This document shows positions 5,764 to 8,031 of a DNA stretch of 8,031 nucleotides, piece by piece. The first letter of the stretch is position 1; every line of letters starts with the position of its first letter. This stretch comes from Pseudomonadota bacterium (lineage in GTDB: Bacteria > Pseudomonadota > Gammaproteobacteria > Xanthomonadales > Xanthomonadaceae): the NCBI GenBank assembly GCA_023439425.1, contig JAEXNZ010000289.1:1-8031 (forward strand). The letters are read 5' to 3'. The notes below the pieces were generated by a model. The model was given only the letters and a program-made list of their open reading frames with translations, did not search any database and was not told the origin of the DNA. A program made the translations under genes and the position numbers.

Positions 5764-7440
5764 TCATTCTTTGGCCATCCGGAAGGGAAGCTCATGCAAC
5801 CCGTCTGGTGCAATGGCCAACCCTTCTATGCGTCCGTTCTCGTCTCGTTTGAATACGACCAGGGTTCCCTGCAACTGGGCCAGTCCCTGTGCCTCAAACA
5901 CATCCTTCGCGCGGGGCGTGAGCGAGGCGCTAAGCTGAGACATTCCCCGCAAGACGAGCTTCAATTGAGTACCGTCGAAGGTGACGTCGTAGTCAGCCAG
6001 CAGTTCGTCGCTGCTGAAGCGGCCTTGGTACTGGCTCAGATCTACGGCTTCTGGCTGCGCTTCCGGCATCCTCTCCCACGTCGTCGCATTGCCGAAGCTT
6101 TGCCGTGTGATTCGATCGGGCTGACTTCGGTCGAAGTGGTAGGTGTATGGACCCATTTCGAGCCTGGCGCCTTCCACCCTGGCTTGCGTGGGAAATGACC
6201 ACAGCGCCAGCTGGCCGTTGTCGATGCGACGATAGACGCCATTGTGCGCGGACAGGTCTTCCGAGCCACTGGCGGGCATGGGCTCGCGGGGAGGTGCATC
6301 CTTAGGTAGGAACAGGTCAATGATGTCATGCGGATCAACGTTGTCGGCATCACTGTTGCACAGATACGACATCGACAGATCGGCTTCCGGGTAACGCGCT
6401 ACCCAGGAGATGTAGGTGCCGTTGTATCCGCCATGCTTGACCTCGCGCAGTCCTCGATACTGGCCGACCATCTCACCTCGTGCGTAATCAATCATGAAAC
6501 CGTTGCGGAGAGTGGCGCGCTCCTCGAGCTGGGCGGTGAGCTTCGGGCCATAGACGTTGCGCGACAGAGCTAGATTCCAGCGCTGAAGGTCGCCGACGGT
6601 GGTCAGCAGATTGCCATTGCCGTAGATGTTGCGTGCACTAGGGTACTGAACGAAGCGGGCCGGCTTGCCGTCTGAGGCAGGTTCAGCCAACGCATAGCCA
6701 TTGGCGCGATTGTTCACCAGTTGCTGACTGTCGACCTCCCACTGCGTGTGCTTCATACCAGCAGGCGCGAACAGGCGCTCGCGGCTGAAATCCTGAAGGT
6801 TGCGACCACTGACGCGCTCTACGATGATGGCCAGCAGAACGTAGTTGGTGTTGCTATAGGAGTGCGATTCCCCCGGCGCGTGGTTCAGTGACTGCAGCCG
6901 AGACGCGTAGTCGAGGATGTCTTGATTGCGCTGCGGAAGCGTATCGCGCCCTACCAGCCAATCGGTATAGCGGAAGTCGCGCAGCCCGCTGGTATGGTTG
7001 AGCAGGTGATCGATGGTGATCGGCTGCTGCTGGCCCGGGAGCTCCGGGAGGTACTTGCGAACGGGGTCCCCCAGCGAGAGCTTTCCCTCGTTGGCGAGCA
7101 GCAGTATGGCGGCGGCAGTGAACTGCTTGCTGACCGAAGCAATGTTGAACACGCTGTCCACATTCATGGCGGCTGGGCGTTCGAGATCCGCCTGACCATA
7201 GGCGCGCAGAATCTCCACGCTCTTTGAATGCACACCCAGCACACAGCCCGGGGTTCCGCTGCCACTACCCCGCCCCATTATGCTGTCGATCGAAGCCAGC
7301 AGTTCCGGCGAGGGCTCGCTACGGGTGGTTGCGGCTTGGGCTGACGAGGGGTGGCCCGCCAACTGCAATAGAGCGGCAATCACCACCGCGCCCTTTAACC
7401 GTGCCCTCAATGAGCTCGGCAGCGTCATCAATTGCGTCAT
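5764..7440 (-). CDS. Secreted serine hydrolase, class C beta-lactamase/penicillin-binding-protein fold
   Basis: A 558-residue protein with a Sec signal peptide (basic LRARLK, hydrophobic GAVVIAALLQLAG, cleavage near SSAQA/AT, residue 36), so it acts in the periplasm or outside. The beta-lactamase domain spans about 45-380. S102-V-S-K105 gives the nucleophile and general base, Y195-S-N197 is the second motif, and H336-G-G takes the place of KTG. Typical flanking motifs are NHTSGLRDF (148-156), NGNLLTTVGDLQRW (275-288) and GYNGTYISWVARYP. HGG is common in the esterase/peptidase branch, so it need not be a true beta-lactamase. Two beta-rich segments follow (about 393-458 and 466-548), each opening with a leucine and G-x-Y/F pattern. 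The frame stays open upstream to 7863, but ATG 7440 is chosen because it directly precedes the signal peptide. The substrate is unknown. Confidence 0.88.
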   Translation of the reverse strand: MTQLMTLPSSLRARLKGAVVIAALLQLAGHPSSAQAATTRSEPSPELLASIDSIMGRGSGSGTPGCVLGVHSKSVEILRAYGQADLERPAAMNVDSVFNIASVSKQFTAAAILLLANEGKLSLGDPVRKYLPELPGQQQPITIDHLLNHTSGLRDFRYTDWLVGRDTLPQRNQDILDYASRLQSLNHAPGESHSYSNTNYVLLAIIVERVSGRNLQDFSRERLFAPAGMKHTQWEVDSQQLVNNRANGYALAEPASDGKPARFVQYPSARNIYGNGNLLTTVGDLQRWNLALSRNVYGPKLTAQLEERATLRNGFMIDYARGEMVGQYRGLREVKHGGYNGTYISWVARYPEADLSMSYLCNSDADNVDPHDIIDLFLPKDAPPREPMPASGSEDLSAHNGVYRRIDNGQLALWSFPTQARVEGARLEMGPYTYHFDRSQPDRITRQSFGNATTWERMPEAQPEAVDLSQYQGRFSSDELLADYDVTFDGTQLKLVLRGMSQLSASLTPRAKDVFEAQGLAQLQGTLVVFKRDENGRIEGLAIAPDGLHELPFRMAKE

Positions 7441-7514
7441 GGGTGTCCCGGGACTCGGCGAGTTGGCGAAGGGTATCACTTCGGCCTGTCGGGAATGCGC
7501 GGGGTAGATCCGTT

Positions 7515-7538
7515 CAGCCACGCATGGCGTGGCTCTAC
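7515..7538 (-). repeat. GTAG-type REP palindrome (SMAG-like)
   Basis: On the minus strand: GTAG, then the perfect 8-bp stem AGCCACGC and GCGTGGCT around a CAT loop, then G. A further GTAGATCC on the plus strand at 7504-7511 faces it and may be the worn head of an inverted second copy. It lies between the stop of the transporter gene and the start of the serine hydrolase. Confidence 0.82.
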
Positions 7539-7592
7539 AGGGAGGGCGGGGATGTTTGCGCCGTATCCGTGGGGTGCCGGGTTTCGGCTTCT

Positions 7593-8031
7593 TCAGCCGT
7601 TCGCCCGGCTCAACTTCACGAACGGAATGCCTAGAATCACATTCAGCAGCACGAACATCAGCACAGCAAGAACGGCCAGTTTTGCGTCCGGGAAGCTGCT
7701 GCCGATCACACCCATGGCCACGCCCGGGTGGCGCGTGGCCGAGGCAAGCGCGAGCGCGGCGCGGGTACTGCGTGCAGGTCCTCCCAGCAGATAGCCGGAG
7801 GCCAGCCCTGCGGTGATCACCAGCACCATTGCCAGCAGGGTGCCGTCGCCGATCGCCTGCCACAGCTTCGGGCCCAGGATCACAAGCACCCCGGCACCGC
7901 CCGCCAGCAGCAGGAGCAGGCCAATACGTGCAACCAGACCCGAAGCGCGTTCGGCATGGTCACCCAGCAGTTTCTGCGCCACCAGGCCCAGCAGCATCGG
8001 TGCAAGCACGGTGATGGCCAGCGTCTTGGCG
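7593..8031 (-). CDS. Bile acid:sodium symporter (BASS/SBF) family transporter, partial (N-terminus outside window)
   Basis: The last 145 residues of a membrane protein whose frame is open to the right edge; the GTG at 8009 is internal, not the start. Four hydrophobic segments are visible: TLAITVLAPMLLGLVAQKL, ARIGLLLLLAGGAGVLVIL, GTLLAMVLVITAGLASGYLL and LAVLAVLMFVLLNVILGIPF. Between the last two is ALALASATRHPGVAMGVI, which corresponds to the conserved T-x-x-R-N helix that lines the transport site of BASS proteins, here with RHPG. These proteins carry organic anions with sodium across the inner membrane. The substrate cannot be told from this part. It ends in TGA at 7593-7595, about 150 bp before the serine hydrolase start on the same strand, with a REP palindrome between. 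Confidence 0.78.
   Translation of the reverse strand, partial: AKTLAITVLAPMLLGLVAQKLLGDHAERASGLVARIGLLLLLAGGAGVLVILGPKLWQAIGDGTLLAMVLVITAGLASGYLLGGPARSTRAALALASATRHPGVAMGVIGSSFPDAKLAVLAVLMFVLLNVILGIPFVKLSRANG

Noticed and set aside
7441..7863. N-terminal extension of the serine hydrolase by 141 residues
   Set aside because: It is rich in Arg and Pro, overlaps the transporter gene and the REP element, and would put the signal peptide in the middle of the protein.
1..8031. An undescribed multigene system, CRISPR array, tRNA, integron or phage element
   Set aside because: Genes are of ordinary families with separate roles, no repeat-spacer pattern exists, and no integrase, transposase or tRNA-like fold was recognised.

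Overview
The window looks like chromosomal DNA of a GC-rich gammaproteobacterium of the Xanthomonadaceae, most probably Stenotrophomonas. The best clue is a pair of short palindromes that begin with GTAG (5732-5755 and 7515-7538). They have the form of the GTAG-type REP elements (SMAG) that are abundant in S. maltophilia. Gene content fits: a periplasmic serine hydrolase, a TipAS-type MerR regulator, and a BASS-type transporter.

Layout. Positions 1-1221 (minus) hold most of an exported outer-membrane beta-barrel protein that leaves the window on the left. Behind it on the same strand (1284 to about 1648) lies a carboxymuconolactone decarboxylase-like gene broken by a one-base frameshift. Running the other way are a GntR/FCD regulator (1662-2306) and a DUF1330 protein (2306-2590) whose start overlaps the regulator's stop. 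Almost no DNA separates the divergent decarboxylase and GntR genes, and neither has an ATG or a recognisable promoter there. A past deletion at this point is a reasonable inference.

A MerR/TipAS regulator (2640-3374) follows. It has a textbook MerR-type promoter: -35 and -10 boxes 19 bp apart with a dyad between them. The predicted transcript start falls on the ATG, so the gene probably controls itself and makes a leaderless mRNA. Convergent to it is a 694-residue cytoplasmic protein (3494-5578, minus) of the MXAN_6230/SCO0854 family with a TerD-like C-terminal part. This copy has no RING finger. A secreted class C beta-lactamase-fold serine hydrolase (5764-7440, minus) and the C-terminal part of a bile acid:sodium symporter-family protein (7593 to the right edge, minus) complete the window.

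I see no multigene defence, biosynthetic or mobile system. No tRNA, rRNA, CRISPR array or transposase gene was recognised. The most notable items are the decaying decarboxylase/GntR locus, the leaderless self-controlled MerR gene, and the stand-alone RING-less TerD-like protein. No search could be run; family names rest on motif recognition from the translated sequence.
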